Shown one piece after another: positions 20,422 through 30,688 of a stretch of 64,000 nt of DNA. Source of the DNA: Ochrobactrum teleogrylli (GTDB lineage: Bacteria > Pseudomonadota > Alphaproteobacteria > Rhizobiales > Rhizobiaceae). Every line of letters starts with the position of its first letter. Within the stretch, counting starts at the first letter, position 1. The stretch lies in contig NZ_VEWL01000007.1 in the NCBI RefSeq assembly GCF_006376685.1, positions 158,949-222,948 of the forward strand, read 5' to 3'. Below the pieces are notes generated by a model that made no database searches, was not told the origin of the DNA, and was given only the letters and a program-made list of their open reading frames with translations. The position numbers and the translations under genes are program-made.

Positions 20422-20592
20422 TTTATTCCCAGCAACGATTTGGGGATATATCGCATTATTATATATTTATAATTTATAAAATTATTTTTTATAAATTAAA
20501 TATATCTTGCGAGTAATTTAATTATTATTGGTATTTTGAAATTTTTCAATTTGCGTATTCTGAAGACGTAAATTCAAAACGGAGAAATACTT
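20422..20592. other. Very AT-rich intergenic spacer
   Basis: A 171-base spacer dominated by A and T (runs such as ATTATATATTTATAATTTATAAAATT). It separates the two small exported-protein genes. No gene, and no clear terminator; it should contain the promoter of the second gene. The composition contrasts with the GC-rich chromosome on both sides. Confidence 0.6.
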
Positions 20593-20784
20593 ATGAGTAA
20601 ATTTATTATGTCTTTCGTTGTTGTAGCTTCTGTTTTCTCTTTTGGTGCTGCATCGGCGAATGCTTGTGTTCTTTCCGGTGAAAACGTGTTTAAGTGCGGT
20701 CAAGACTGCGCAAAAAGTTCAAGTGATTGGGGGTATATCGGTTGCTTCGCGACAGCCGTCAATCCATTTGCGAATAGAAAATAA
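20593..20784 (+). CDS. Small secreted cysteine-containing protein, 63 residues
   Basis: The family is not recognised. It has an ACGGAGAAA ribosome site before ATG 20593. A classical signal peptide runs over residues 1-24 (FVVVASVFSFGAASANA, cleavage before CVLS). The mature protein is about 39 residues with four cysteines (CVLSGENVFKC, GQDC, GC), which suggests two disulfides; alternatively the first mature Cys could be lipidated, though the residues before it (ANA-C) fit a lipobox poorly. It shares low GC with the 61-residue gene upstream. Confidence 0.6.
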   Translation: MSKFIMSFVVVASVFSFGAASANACVLSGENVFKCGQDCAKSSSDWGYIGCFATAVNPFANRK

Positions 20785-20959
20785 CTTCTGGTTGATGTTA
20801 CGCAAGTTTCTGGAGGAAAACTCTTCTGATTGAAGTGATCTCTGGATATTTCGTTTTCATCCGCAGATTAAACACCGGAGGGGAGGCGTGCCAGTCATTG
20901 CATCCCCTCCACTCCCACGCTAAATCTTGCGCAGAAATAGTGTTGGTGAGAATCTCATT

Positions 20960-22615
20960 ATGCTTCGTATTGCAGTCGCGCAGCTCAATCCCGTCATGGG
21001 CGATATTGCCGGAAATCTGGCCAAGGCCCGCGCGGCTCGCGTGCAGGCTGCCGACATGAAGGCCGATCTGATCCTGTTCACAGAGCTGTTCATTGCCGGT
21101 TATCCTCCTGAGGATCTGGTACTGAAGCCATCTTTTGTCGAAGCCTGCGAGAAGGCCGTCCGAGACCTTGCAGCCGATACGGCGGATGGTGGGCCGGGCG
21201 TTATCATCGGAACCCCTCTGCGCCGCGAGAGTGGCTTGCATAATTCGGTCATGGTGCTGGATGGCGGCGAAGTGATTGCTGAGCGGTTCAAGGTCGATCT
21301 GCCGAATTACGGCGAATTCGATGAAAAGCGCGTATTCGAGCCGGGTCCGCTGCCGGGACCAGTCAATTTCCGTGGCGTGCGAATCGGTATTCCGATCTGC
21401 GAGGATATCTGGGGCGATCTCGGCGTTTCCGAAACGCTTGCCGAAAGCGGTGCAGAATTCCTTCTCGTGCCGAATGGTTCACCTTATCACCGCGCCAAGA
21501 TGGACCGCCGGTATCAAGTCGTTCTGAAGCAGGTGATGCTGTCCGAACTGCCGATGCTTTACGCCAATCAGGTTGGTGGTCAGGATGAACTGATTTTCGA
21601 TGGCGCATCGTTCGCTTTCAATCCCGGAAACAAGTTCCCGTGCCTGCAAATGCCGCAGTTTTCGGAACAGATCGCCATGACGATCTGGCATCGCGACGGA
21701 GACACCTGGCGGTGCGAGGAGGGCGAGAAGGCTTTGCTTCCGGAAGAGTTGGAAGCGGACTATTCCGCCTGTGTGCTGGGCCTGCGCGACTATGTGAACA
21801 AGAACGGATTCAAGGACGTCGTTCTGGGTCTTTCCGGCGGTATCGACTCGGCAATCTGCGCCGCGATGGGCGTGGATGCACTGGGGCCGGAGCGTGTGCG
21901 CTGCATCATGCTGCCGTATCGCTACACGTCAGGTGAATCCCTGCAAGATGCAGCCGACTGCGCCAAGGCCCTTGGCGTACGTTACGATATCGTGCCCATT
22001 GCCGAGCCGGTTGAGGGCTTCATGAGCGCGCTTCAGCCACTATTTGCCGGTACGGACAGCGGTGTCGCTGAAGAAAACCTGCAAAGCCGCGCGCGCGGCA
22101 CCATCCTGATGGCCGTTTCGAACAAGTTCGGCTCCATGGTCGTCACGACTGGCAACAAGTCGGAAATGTCGGTTGGCTACGCCACGCTCTATGGCGACAT
22201 GAATGGCGGCTTCAATCCGATCAAAGACGTGTACAAGATGCAGGTCTATGCGATGTCGGAATGGCGCAACAGCCATGTTCCGCAAGGCTCGCTCGGACCG
22301 GCAGGCGAGGTGATCCCGAACAACATCATCTCCAAGGCGCCGTCCGCCGAACTGCGCGAGAACCAGACCGATCAGGACAGCTTGCCGCCTTATCCGGTGC
22401 TCGACGACATTCTGGAATGTCTGGTCGAGAACGAAATGAGCAATGCCGATATTGTTGCGCGCGGCCATCCGGTTGAGACCGTGCAGCGTATCGAACATCT
22501 GCTTTATCTCGCTGAATACAAACGCAGACAATCGGCACCCGGTGTTAAGATTACCAGGAAGAATTTTGGACGCGATCGCCGCTATCCCATAACGAACCGC
22601 TTCCGCGACCGCTGA
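20960..22615 (+). CDS. nadE: Glutamine-dependent NAD+ synthetase
   Basis: It amidates deamido-NAD to NAD+, using ammonia from glutamine. Starting at ATG 20960 ([15 protein letters not shown]) it has 551 residues. The N-terminal nitrilase-like glutaminase (about 1-250) shows the triad Glu in [14 protein letters not shown], Lys in [12 protein letters not shown] and Cys in [10 protein letters not shown]. The C-terminal synthetase has the pyrophosphatase loop [13 protein letters not shown]. An earlier in-frame ATG at 20927 is unlikely because it would add residues absent from the family. gltX follows after 11 bases. Confidence 0.95.
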   Translation: MLRIAVAQLNPVMGDIAGNLAKARAARVQAADMKADLILFTELFIAGYPPEDLVLKPSFVEACEKAVRDLAADTADGGPGVIIGTPLRRESGLHNSVMVLDGGEVIAERFKVDLPNYGEFDEKRVFEPGPLPGPVNFRGVRIGIPICEDIWGDLGVSETLAESGAEFLLVPNGSPYHRAKMDRRYQVVLKQVMLSELPMLYANQVGGQDELIFDGASFAFNPGNKFPCLQMPQFSEQIAMTIWHRDGDTWRCEEGEKALLPEELEADYSACVLGLRDYVNKNGFKDVVLGLSGGIDSAICAAMGVDALGPERVRCIMLPYRYTSGESLQDAADCAKALGVRYDIVPIAEPVEGFMSALQPLFAGTDSGVAEENLQSRARGTILMAVSNKFGSMVVTTGNKSEMSVGYATLYGDMNGGFNPIKDVYKMQVYAMSEWRNSHVPQGSLGPAGEVIPNNIISKAPSAELRENQTDQDSLPPYPVLDDILECLVENEMSNADIVARGHPVETVQRIEHLLYLAEYKRRQSAPGVKITRKNFGRDRRYPITNRFRDR

Positions 22616-22626
22616 AAGATAATAGA

Positions 22627-24000
22627 ATGACTGTTACTGTTCGTTTTGCCCCGTCGCCGACGGGTTACATTCACATCGGCAACACGCGCACTGCGCTCTC
22701 GAACTGGCTTTATGCCCAAAAGAATGGCGGCAAGTTCATCCTGCGCTATGACGACACGGATGTTGAACGGTCGCGTGAAGAATATGCTGAGGCCATCGCC
22801 GTTGATCTGGACTGGCTTGGCGTCAAGCCGGACCGCGTCGAATATCAGTCGAAACGCTTCGATGTTTATGCTCGCGCCGTGGAAAAGCTGAAGGAAGCAG
22901 GGCTGCTTTATGCCTGCTATGAAACGGCTGACGAACTGGAGCGTCGCCGCAAGCTGCGTCTCGCGCGCCGCCTGCCACCGGTTTATGGCCGCGAGGCGCT
23001 GAAAATCACCGATGCGGAAAAGGCCGCTTTCGAAGCCGAAGGCCGCAAGCCGCATTGGCGCTTTCTGCTGCCGAATTTCGAAACCGATCCGTTCACAACG
23101 CAGCGCACCGAAGTTCACTGGGATGATCTGGTGCGTGGCCCCCAGGTGGTCGATCTGGCGTCCATGTCGGACCCGGTGCTGGTGCGTGAAGACGGCACCT
23201 ATCTCTATACGCTGCCTTCGGTCGTGGACGACATCGATCTCGGCGTCAGCCATATTATCCGTGGCGACGACCATGTGACGAATACCGGCGTGCAGATCGC
23301 AATCTTCCGGGCGCTCGGCGCAGAACCGCCGGTCTTCGGACACCATAATCTGCTGACCACCACGACGGGCGAAGGGCTGTCCAAGCGCACGGGCGCGCTT
23401 TCGGTTGGGTCGCTGCGCGAAAACGGCTATGAGCCGATGGCGGTTGCTTCGCTGGCTATCCTGATCGGCACGTCGGAAAATGTCACCGCTGCGCCGACCA
23501 TGGATGCGCTGGCGGAACATTTTGATCTGGCCTCCATCTCAAAATCGTCGGCCAAGTTTGATCCGGCGGAACTGGACACGCTTAATCGCGCATTGCTGCA
23601 CGAAATGTCTTTTGCCGACGCCAAGCCTCGTCTCACAGCGCTTGGTATTGAAGGCGACAAGGCTGAATCATTCTGGCTCGCTGTGCGTGGCAATCTGGAT
23701 CGCTTCGGCGATGTGCAGCATTGGTGGCAGATCGTAACTGGCGATTTGCCGGAAGCGCCGGAACTGTCCGATGAGGATCGCGACTTTGTTCGTATCGCGT
23801 TCAATTCGTTGCCATCAGCTCCTTGGAGCCACCAGACATGGAAAGTCTGGACCGAGGCCATCAAGTCGGAAACGGGACGTAAGGGCAAGGGTCTCTTCAT
23901 GCCGTTGCGTCTGGCGCTGACGGGGCAATCTCACGGACCCGAACTGGCCGACCTTCTTGTGCTGATGGGGCCGGACAAGGTTCAGAGCCGAAAGCCCTGA
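22627..24000 (+). CDS. gltX: Glutamyl-tRNA synthetase
   Basis: A class I synthetase of 457 residues. The HIGH-type motif is [11 protein letters not shown] near residue 17 and the KMSKS-type motif is [11 protein letters not shown]. Alphaproteobacteria usually carry two GltX proteins and lack GlnRS, so one normally charges tRNA(Gln) with Glu for the GatCAB pathway. Which of the two this is cannot be decided here. It probably shares a transcript with nadE and ends at a strong terminator convergent with maeB. Confidence 0.93.
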   Translation: MTVTVRFAPSPTGYIHIGNTRTALSNWLYAQKNGGKFILRYDDTDVERSREEYAEAIAVDLDWLGVKPDRVEYQSKRFDVYARAVEKLKEAGLLYACYETADELERRRKLRLARRLPPVYGREALKITDAEKAAFEAEGRKPHWRFLLPNFETDPFTTQRTEVHWDDLVRGPQVVDLASMSDPVLVREDGTYLYTLPSVVDDIDLGVSHIIRGDDHVTNTGVQIAIFRALGAEPPVFGHHNLLTTTTGEGLSKRTGALSVGSLRENGYEPMAVASLAILIGTSENVTAAPTMDALAEHFDLASISKSSAKFDPAELDTLNRALLHEMSFADAKPRLTALGIEGDKAESFWLAVRGNLDRFGDVQHWWQIVTGDLPEAPELSDEDRDFVRIAFNSLPSAPWSHQTWKVWTEAIKSETGRKGKGLFMPLRLALTGQSHGPELADLLVLMGPDKVQSRKP

Positions 24001-24023
24001 CAGTTACTGATTACAAACAAAAA

Positions 24024-24062
24024 CAGCCGACACAGTTGATACTGTGCCGGCTGCTTCTTTTT
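24024..24062. terminator. Terminator between gltX and maeB
   Basis: A long stem CAGCCG-a-CACAGT / ACTGTG-c-CGGCTG with TGAT loop is followed by CTTCTTTTT on the plus strand and preceded by an A-rich stretch, so it can work for both convergent genes. Confidence 0.85.
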
Positions 24063-24072
24063 GCGGATAGGC

Positions 24073-26430
24073 TTACTTGCGAATCTTCGCCTTGCGCACC
24101 GGTGCTTCGCCAGCGCGCTGCAGTGCTTCAACGACCGACAGAGCGGTCATGTTGACGACACCGCGCGACGTGACCGAAGGGGTCAGAATATGTGCCGGGC
24201 GGGCGGCACCGAGCAGGATCGGGCCGACATGCAGCGCATCGGTGACGGTCTTGACCACGTTGAGCGTGATATTGGCCGCATCGAGATTCGGGAAAACCAG
24301 AAGATTGGCTTCTCCCTTGAGGCGCGAATTCGGGAACACGCGGTCACGCAGCGCCTGAGACAGCGCTGAGTCGCCATGCATTTCACCATCGGATTCGAGG
24401 TCGGGGGCCTTGTCTGCGAGGATGGCCGCTGCCTGACGCATCTTTTCCGCGCTGGCGCTTTCCTTAGATCCGAAATTCGAATGCGAAACCAGAGCAGCCT
24501 TCGGGACAATGCCAAAACGGTCGATTTCCTTGGCGGCGAGAATTGCCATTTCAGCAATTTCATTCGCGTTCGGATCGACATTGACATAGGTGTCGGTCAG
24601 GAACAGCGCGCCGCGCTGCGAAATCAGCAGGCTGAGCGCGGAGTAATCGCGGATACCCGGAACAATGCCGATGATCTGGCGCACAACGCGCAGATGGCGC
24701 TCGAAACGACCTTCGAGACCGCAGATCATTGCATCCGCTTCGTCGCGCATCACGGCCAGGGCCGCAATGGCGGTCGAATTGGTGCGCACGATAGTGCGGG
24801 CCGCTTCCGGCGTGACGCCCTGACGCCCCGTATAGGACAGGTACAGATCGACATAGTCGCGGTAGCGTGGATCGTCTTCAGGGTTGATCAGTTCAAAATC
24901 GACGCCCTGACGGATTTTCAGGCCATAACGGCGCAGGCGCGTTTCGACGACCTGCGGACGACCGACAAGGATTGGCGCGGCGATGCGTTCTTCGATCACC
25001 ACCTGCGCGGCACGCAGCACGCGCTCATCTTCACCATCGGCATAGATGACGCGCTTGGGTTTGTCCTGCGAACGGGCGGCGGCGAAAACCGGCTTCATGA
25101 TGAGGCCGGAGCGGAACACGAAGCGGTTCAGCCTGTCGAGATAGGCTTCCATGTCCTCAATGGGGCGCGTTGCGACACCAGTTTCCATCGCAGCCTTGGC
25201 CACAGCCGGGGCGATGCGCAGGATCAGCCGCTGATCGAAAGGCGAGGGAATGATGTAATCCGGGCCAAAGGTCGGCGTGTCGCCGGAATAGGCCTTGGCG
25301 GCGACATCGGAAGGTTCCTCACGCGCAAGCGATGCAATGGCGCGCACGGCGGCGAGCTTCATCTCTTCATTGATCGCGGTTGCGCCGACATCGAGAGCGC
25401 CACGGAAGATATAGGGGAAGCAAAGAACGTTGTTGACCTGATTCGGATAGTCGGACCGTCCGGTGCAGATCATGGCGTCGGCACGCGCAGCACGCGCTTC
25501 TTCCGGCATGATTTCCGGCTTTGGATTGGCGAGAGCCATGATCAGCGGCTTTTCAGCCATCTGATTGAGCAGTTCCGGCTTCAGCACGCCCGCAGCCGAA
25601 AGGCCGAGGAACACATCCGCCCCGCCGATGACATCTGCCAGCGTGCGCGCATCGGTCTTCTGGGCATAGATTTCTTTCCAGCGGTCCATCAGCGTGTTGC
25701 GGCCTTCATAGACCACACCTTCCAGATCGCAGACCCAGATATTTTCACGCTTGGCGCCGAGATTGACGAGAAGATTGAGGCAGGCGAGAGCCGCGGCACC
25801 GGCACCCGAGGTGACGATCTTGGCGTCTGCAATCTGCTTGCCTGCAAGTTCCAGACCGTTCAACACGGCGGCGGCCACGATGATCGCCGTCCCATGCTGG
25901 TCGTCATGGAAAACCGGAATATTCATCTTGGCGCGAAGCTGTTCTTCAACTTCGAAACATTCCGGTGCCTTGATGTCTTCCAGATTGATGCCGCCAAATG
26001 TCGGCTCCAGAGCGGATACCACGTCGACAACCCGGTTGATTTCCAGCGCGTCGATTTCGATGTCAAAAACGTCGATATCGGCGAACTTCTTGAACAGGAC
26101 GGCCTTGCCTTCCATGACCGGCTTCGATGCGAGCGCGCCGATATTGCCAAGACCCAGAACAGCCGTACCGTTCGAAACCACCGCCACGAGATTGCCTCGC
26201 GCTGTATATTCGGCTGCGGTGGCAGGGTCTTCCTGAATGGCGAGGCAGGGCGCTGCCACGCCCGGCGAATAAGCGAGCGCAAGGTCACGCTGGTTTCCAA
26301 GCGGCTTGGTTGCCTGGATTTCCAGCTTTCCAGGCTTCGGATATCGATGGAAAAACAGGGCTGCTTCATCGAAATCCGAACGCGTCGGCGTGGAAGGAGT
26401 TTTCTTGGTCATAGTCGCATCGCTTTCCAT
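24073..26430 (-). CDS. maeB: NADP-dependent malic enzyme with phosphotransacetylase-like domain
   Basis: It decarboxylates malate to pyruvate with NADP+. The 785 residues carry three parts: an N-terminal malic domain (about 20-150, [12 protein letters not shown]), an NAD-binding domain ([27 protein letters not shown]), and a C-terminal PTA-like regulatory domain (about 450-780) typical of the large MaeB type. The start is ATG 26430 or the internal ATG at 26412 (MTKKTPS); neither ribosome site is decisive. It is monocistronic. Confidence 0.94.
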   Translation of the reverse strand: MESDATMTKKTPSTPTRSDFDEAALFFHRYPKPGKLEIQATKPLGNQRDLALAYSPGVAAPCLAIQEDPATAAEYTARGNLVAVVSNGTAVLGLGNIGALASKPVMEGKAVLFKKFADIDVFDIEIDALEINRVVDVVSALEPTFGGINLEDIKAPECFEVEEQLRAKMNIPVFHDDQHGTAIIVAAAVLNGLELAGKQIADAKIVTSGAGAAALACLNLLVNLGAKRENIWVCDLEGVVYEGRNTLMDRWKEIYAQKTDARTLADVIGGADVFLGLSAAGVLKPELLNQMAEKPLIMALANPKPEIMPEEARAARADAMICTGRSDYPNQVNNVLCFPYIFRGALDVGATAINEEMKLAAVRAIASLAREEPSDVAAKAYSGDTPTFGPDYIIPSPFDQRLILRIAPAVAKAAMETGVATRPIEDMEAYLDRLNRFVFRSGLIMKPVFAAARSQDKPKRVIYADGEDERVLRAAQVVIEERIAAPILVGRPQVVETRLRRYGLKIRQGVDFELINPEDDPRYRDYVDLYLSYTGRQGVTPEAARTIVRTNSTAIAALAVMRDEADAMICGLEGRFERHLRVVRQIIGIVPGIRDYSALSLLISQRGALFLTDTYVNVDPNANEIAEMAILAAKEIDRFGIVPKAALVSHSNFGSKESASAEKMRQAAAILADKAPDLESDGEMHGDSALSQALRDRVFPNSRLKGEANLLVFPNLDAANITLNVVKTVTDALHVGPILLGAARPAHILTPSVTSRGVVNMTALSVVEALQRAGEAPVRKAKIRK

Positions 26431-26592
26431 TTTTCCGCACCGCCGGGATGATCAGCGGCGCGTGGAGGGTGCAATCACATGCACACCGAGCCTTTAAACA
26501 CGTGGGTCGGGCACTTTGGGTTTTAGCTCAAACTCTGACGTCCCATTAGGCCCGTTTTGGAGAATGAGTTTATCTGTAATGTAATGGCCGTG

Positions 26593-27372
26593 TCAGAAGG
26601 CGCTCTGATAAGCGCCGCCGTCAATAACGAGATTCTGGCCCGTTATATAGCCTGCATGCTGCGAGCAGAGGAAGGCGCAAGCCTTTCCAAACTCTTCTGG
26701 CTGGCCAATGCGTCCCGCAGGGATGCGGGCTGCGCGCTTGGCAGCTTCTGCTTCTGCGGTGGTGCCGGTCTTCTGCGCGGAGAAGGCAAAGCCTTTGCGC
26801 AGGCGGTCCGTGTCGAATGCACCGGGCAGGATATTGTTGATGGTGACATTGGCCCCGGCAACGGTACGGGCAACGCCGGCCAGAAAGGCCGTCAGTCCCG
26901 CGCGGGCGCCGGATGAAAGATCAAGTCCCGGAATGGGCGCATAGACCGAGGTCGAGGTGATGTTGACGATGCGGCCAAAGCCGCGCTCAACCATTCCGTC
27001 GATGACCGCCTTGATCAGTTCGATCGGGGTGACCATGTTCTGCGTCACGCCTTCAAGAAGGGCTTCGCGGTCGAGCAGGCGGAAGTCGCGGAAGGGTGGT
27101 CCGCCATTATTGTTGACCAGAATATCCGGGTTGGGGCAGGCGGCGAGCAGCGCCTTCTGACCTTCTGGCGTCGAAACATCGGCGGCGACAGCGACCACAT
27201 TGACACCATAAGCCGAGCGAATGGCGTCAGCTGTCTCAAGAAGAGTTTCTTCACTGCGTCCGTTCAGCACGATATCGCATCCTGCCTCGGCCAGTGCTTC
27301 GGCGCAGGCGCGACCCAGACCTTTGCTGGAAGCGCATACGATTGCCTTGCGACCTTTCAAGCCCAAATCCAC
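26593..27372 (-). CDS. SDR-family protein lacking the catalytic Tyr/Lys
   Basis: It is 259 residues with a Rossmann fold: N-terminal VCASSKGLGRACAEALAEAG corresponds to the TGxxxGxG motif, VAADVS and NNNGGPP to the next SDR motifs, and TGQNLVIDGGAY is the usual end. The catalytic YxxxK is absent: where it should be, the sequence reads DLSSGARAGLTAFL, so Tyr and Lys are replaced. This fits the BKR-like SDR subgroup known to deviate from the catalytic tetrad. Its substrate, and whether it is an active reductase, are unknown. Confidence 0.85.
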   Translation of the reverse strand: MDLGLKGRKAIVCASSKGLGRACAEALAEAGCDIVLNGRSEETLLETADAIRSAYGVNVVAVAADVSTPEGQKALLAACPNPDILVNNNGGPPFRDFRLLDREALLEGVTQNMVTPIELIKAVIDGMVERGFGRIVNITSTSVYAPIPGLDLSSGARAGLTAFLAGVARTVAGANVTINNILPGAFDTDRLRKGFAFSAQKTGTTAEAEAAKRAARIPAGRIGQPEEFGKACAFLCSQHAGYITGQNLVIDGGAYQSAF

Positions 27373-27654
27373 GGCTCGATCCTCTTTGCTTTTTAAAGGT
27401 CATGGAGACATGCCACCAAGCGCCAAGTGCAATCAACCGGATTCTGGTTGACGCGCTGATGTGTCCACTTTTCTCGACGCTCATTTGACCATTTTTCGGT
27501 GTTTTTCACGCACACTATTCGGTGATCGTGGTTTGCTTGAGGCTGTCTGTTCGTCGGCCACCGTCATCTGCGCATTACAGTCCCGTCATAACTCTGTGAC
27601 ATGAATCAGGTTCTCTGCACGTAGTTTCAGGTTGCCATTGAGAGGGACAACCAA

Positions 27655-28521
27655 ATGAGCACCGATGCAGCGCAGGCCAAGAAACTCCGGACGATTTTTA
27701 TCTCGGATGTGCATTTGGGATCAAAGGCCGCGCAGGCCGATCTGCTTCTCGATTTCCTGCGCTACCATGATGCGGAAACGATTTTTCTGGTCGGCGATAT
27801 CGTCGATGGCTGGCGATTACGGCGCAACTGGCACTGGCCGCAGGAACATAACGACGTTGTCCAGAAGCTTCTCCGTAAAAGCCGCAAGGGCACCAACATC
27901 ATCTACATTGCAGGCAATCACGACGAGTTCCTGCGTAATTTTCAGGGAACGCATTTCGGCGGCATCGAAGTGATAAACCGCGCCATTCACGAGACGGCGG
28001 ATGGCCGCAAGTTTCTGGTGATCCATGGCGATCAGTTCGACGTGGTGGTGCGCAATGCCCGTTTCATCGCTTATCTCGGCGACTGGGCCTATGACACGGC
28101 GATCTGGATCAACACGGCGATGAACCGTTTGCGCTCGCTCTTCGGGTTGCGCTACTGGTCGTTTTCGGCCTGGGCGAAATTCCGCGTGAAAAAGGCGGTC
28201 AATTTCATCGGCGAGTTCGAAACGGTGGTGTCCGAAGAGGCGCAGCGCATCGGTGTCGATGGCGTCATTTGCGGTCATATTCACCACGCCACCATCGAAA
28301 AGATGAACGATGTTGAATATATCAACACCGGCGACTGGGTGGAAAGCTGCACAGCGGTGCTGGAGCATTTCGACGGACGTATGGAACTGGTCAGTTGGAC
28401 GGAAATGCGCGACGAAAAATCGTCCGGCGGCAGGGCTCTCGCTCACGATAATCGGGCCGACGACAACAGGATAGTCCGTCTGCCACGTCCTGCCCGTAGC
28501 GCGGCGCAAATTGCCGGATGA
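27655..28521 (+). CDS. UDP-2,3-diacylglucosamine diphosphatase-like metallophosphatase
   Basis: A 288-residue calcineurin-like phosphoesterase. Metal motifs occur in order: ISDVHLGSKAA, FLVGDIVDGWRL, IAGNHDEFLR, VIHGDQFD and CGHIHHATIE. This set is typical of LpxH-like enzymes, which cleave UDP-2,3-diacylglucosamine in lipid A synthesis, but rhizobia mostly use LpxI for that step, so the true substrate may differ. The stop overlaps the glycosyltransferase start by four bases, suggesting a shared role in envelope glycolipids. Confidence 0.82.
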   Translation: MSTDAAQAKKLRTIFISDVHLGSKAAQADLLLDFLRYHDAETIFLVGDIVDGWRLRRNWHWPQEHNDVVQKLLRKSRKGTNIIYIAGNHDEFLRNFQGTHFGGIEVINRAIHETADGRKFLVIHGDQFDVVVRNARFIAYLGDWAYDTAIWINTAMNRLRSLFGLRYWSFSAWAKFRVKKAVNFIGEFETVVSEEAQRIGVDGVICGHIHHATIEKMNDVEYINTGDWVESCTAVLEHFDGRMELVSWTEMRDEKSSGGRALAHDNRADDNRIVRLPRPARSAAQIAG

Positions 28522-29582
28522 ACAAGCTCGTCATCGTCACCGACGCCTGGCATCCGCAAGTCAACGGCGTCGTTCGAACACTGACAAAATGTCAGGACAT
28601 GATGCGCGCGCGCGGTTACGAGGTGATTGTGGTTTCGCCACTCGACTATAAGTCGGTTCCGTGCCCGACCTATCCGGAAATCAGACTGGCGCTGACCACG
28701 CCCGGCGCATTTCGGCGGCGGTTGGTGCAAATGCAGCCTGACTATATCCACATCGCCACCGAAGGTCCGCTCGGCTACATGGCGCGACAGGCATGTCTGA
28801 AAAAGGGCTGGAGTTTCACCACCAGTTTTCATACGCGCTTTCCTGAATATGTTGCGGAGCGCTTTCCGGTTCCCTTGAGCTGGAGCTATGGCTTTCTGCG
28901 GCGGTTTCACAATGCCGCATCGCATACGCTGGTTCCCACCCAATCCATTCTGGATGATCTGAAAGAGCGCGGTTTTACCGGCCTCAATCTGTGGACACGC
29001 GGCGTGGATCGCGGTGTATTCCATGCCCGCGCCAATGTGAGCCGCGATCTGCCGGAACCTGTTTTCATCTGTGTTGGACGCGTGGCGACGGAAAAGAACC
29101 TACCCGCCTTTCTCAGTCTCGATCTACCCGGCACCAAGCTGATTGTCGGTGACGGCCCGGCACTCGATGATCTGAAATCGCGCTTTCCCGATGCGGTATT
29201 TGTCGGCAAGCGGGAAGGCGAGGCGCTGGCCGAAACCTATTCGTCGGCTGACGTGTTTGTTTTCCCGAGCCGGACAGACACGTTTGGCCTCGTGCTGCTG
29301 GAAGCAATTTCATCCGGTCTGCCTGTTGCGGCTTTTCCCGTACCGGGATCGAAAGACGTCATCGGCGCGACGGGCGCGGGTGTTCTTTCGGAAGACTTGC
29401 GCGCGGCCTGTCTGGCCGCGCTGGAGCTTGAGCCTTTCGATCCGGAACAGGTTCTAAAACCCTTCACCTGGGATGCCTGCGCAGACATCTTTGAAGAGGC
29501 TTTGACCTCCATAGCGGGCGGACAGCCCCCCGTTCGGGACTATCAGGCAGTTCAGCCCCAGACAGTCGCTTCCGGCGGATAA
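28518..29582 (+). CDS. Family 4 glycosyltransferase (MgtA-like)
   Basis: A 354-residue GT-B glycosyltransferase of the GT4 type. It begins with TDAWHPQVNGVVRTL, a mark of the mannosyl/glucosyltransferases that modify diacylglycerol or phosphatidylinositol. The donor site is seen in FICVGRVATEKNL, LIVGDGPALDDL and VFPSRTDTFGLVLLEAISSG, the last carrying the EX7E-like motif. It is coupled to the metallophosphatase, so the pair probably makes or trims a membrane glycolipid (inference). Its 3' end overlaps the convergent epimerase by 31 bases. Confidence 0.85.
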   Translation: MNKLVIVTDAWHPQVNGVVRTLTKCQDMMRARGYEVIVVSPLDYKSVPCPTYPEIRLALTTPGAFRRRLVQMQPDYIHIATEGPLGYMARQACLKKGWSFTTSFHTRFPEYVAERFPVPLSWSYGFLRRFHNAASHTLVPTQSILDDLKERGFTGLNLWTRGVDRGVFHARANVSRDLPEPVFICVGRVATEKNLPAFLSLDLPGTKLIVGDGPALDDLKSRFPDAVFVGKREGEALAETYSSADVFVFPSRTDTFGLVLLEAISSGLPVAAFPVPGSKDVIGATGAGVLSEDLRAACLAALELEPFDPEQVLKPFTWDACADIFEEALTSIAGGQPPVRDYQAVQPQTVASGG

Positions 29583-30532
29583 ACAAGCGCGCCATCATAA
29601 CGAAGGCCGGGTTCGCGGTCCTGTGCAAGGAGCAGTGGTCCGTCGAGATCGACAACCGTTGCCTTCTGGGCGAGCAGAACTGCGGGCGCCATGCCGAGCG
29701 ATGTGCCCACCATGCAGCCGACCATGATCTTCAGGCCGAGCCCAATGGCCTTTTCGCGCATCACTAGCCCTTCGGTCAGCCCGCCTGCCTTGTCGAGCTT
29801 GATATTCACGGCATCATAGCGCTTGGCTAATTCTTCCAGACCCTCTGACGTGTGAACGCTTTCGTCGGCGCAAATCATGACCGGACGTTCGATCTGGCTC
29901 AGGATCGCATCCTTGCCAGCGGGCAGGGGTTGCTCGATGAGGATCACGCCCGCATCGGCAGCGGCGCGCATATTTTCGGCAATATTCGCATCGGTCCAGC
30001 CTTCGTTTGCATCGATGATGATGCGACTGTTCGGCGCTGCTGCGGCAACGGCGCGAATGCGTTCAATGTCGTTGTCGCCGCCCATCTTCACTTTGATCAG
30101 CGGATAATGCGCGACTTTAGCGGTCGATTCCGCCATTTCTTCCGGCGTGCCCAGCGAAACGGTAATCGCGGTCTCCAGCGGCTTGAACGCGCCGCCCAGC
30201 ATATCGACAACACGTTTGCCGGTGGTCTTGGCTTCCAGATCCCACAGGGCGCAATCGACCGCATTACGGGCGGCACCGGCTGGCATCAGCGTCTGGATAT
30301 CCTGACGTGTTGCACCATCTTCGATCTGTGCCCGGACGGCTTCGATTGCTGCCGTGACGCTTTCGATGCTTTCGCCATAGCGTGCATAGGGAACGCATTC
30401 GCCGCGCCCCTGATGTTCACCGTTGCCGATTGCACACACAACGACTGCTGCTTCGGTCTTCGACCCGCGCGAAATTGTGAATTTTCCGGCGATAGGGTAG
30501 CGTTCAACGAGGATGTTCAAGGTATTCTGCAT
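29552..30532 (-). CDS. Enolase-superfamily epimerase (L-Ala-D/L-Glu epimerase-like)
   Basis: It is 326 residues from ATG 30532 (MQNTLNILVERYPI). The frame continues to 31648 but that part is antisense to mlaE and not credible. The muconate-lactonizing subgroup of the enolase superfamily is shown by the KVKMGG acid/base lysine, IIIDANEGW, LIEQPLP, ICADESVH and the second lysine in VNIKLDKAGG. Similar proteins epimerise Ala-Glu dipeptides during murein recycling. It converges on the glycosyltransferase and overlaps it by 31 bases. Confidence 0.85.
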   Translation of the reverse strand: MQNTLNILVERYPIAGKFTISRGSKTEAAVVVCAIGNGEHQGRGECVPYARYGESIESVTAAIEAVRAQIEDGATRQDIQTLMPAGAARNAVDCALWDLEAKTTGKRVVDMLGGAFKPLETAITVSLGTPEEMAESTAKVAHYPLIKVKMGGDNDIERIRAVAAAAPNSRIIIDANEGWTDANIAENMRAAADAGVILIEQPLPAGKDAILSQIERPVMICADESVHTSEGLEELAKRYDAVNIKLDKAGGLTEGLVMREKAIGLGLKIMVGCMVGTSLGMAPAVLLAQKATVVDLDGPLLLAQDREPGLRYDGALVYPPEATVWG

Positions 30533-30688
30533 GGAGAGCCTTCCGAATCTCAATCCCGAAAAGTTGATGGGCTTTTGGGATGAGATAGTGCGTGAGAGCG
30601 CGAAATTGGGGTATTCGTCTGATTCAACGGGCGGATGCTCCAATACGCTGTATTTCGGTCGTGTTACGACTCGTATATGAGGTTTGCC

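Noticed and set aside
24376..26451. 691-residue open frame antisense to maeB
   Set aside because: No domain or ribosome site; the maeB strand has full family motifs.
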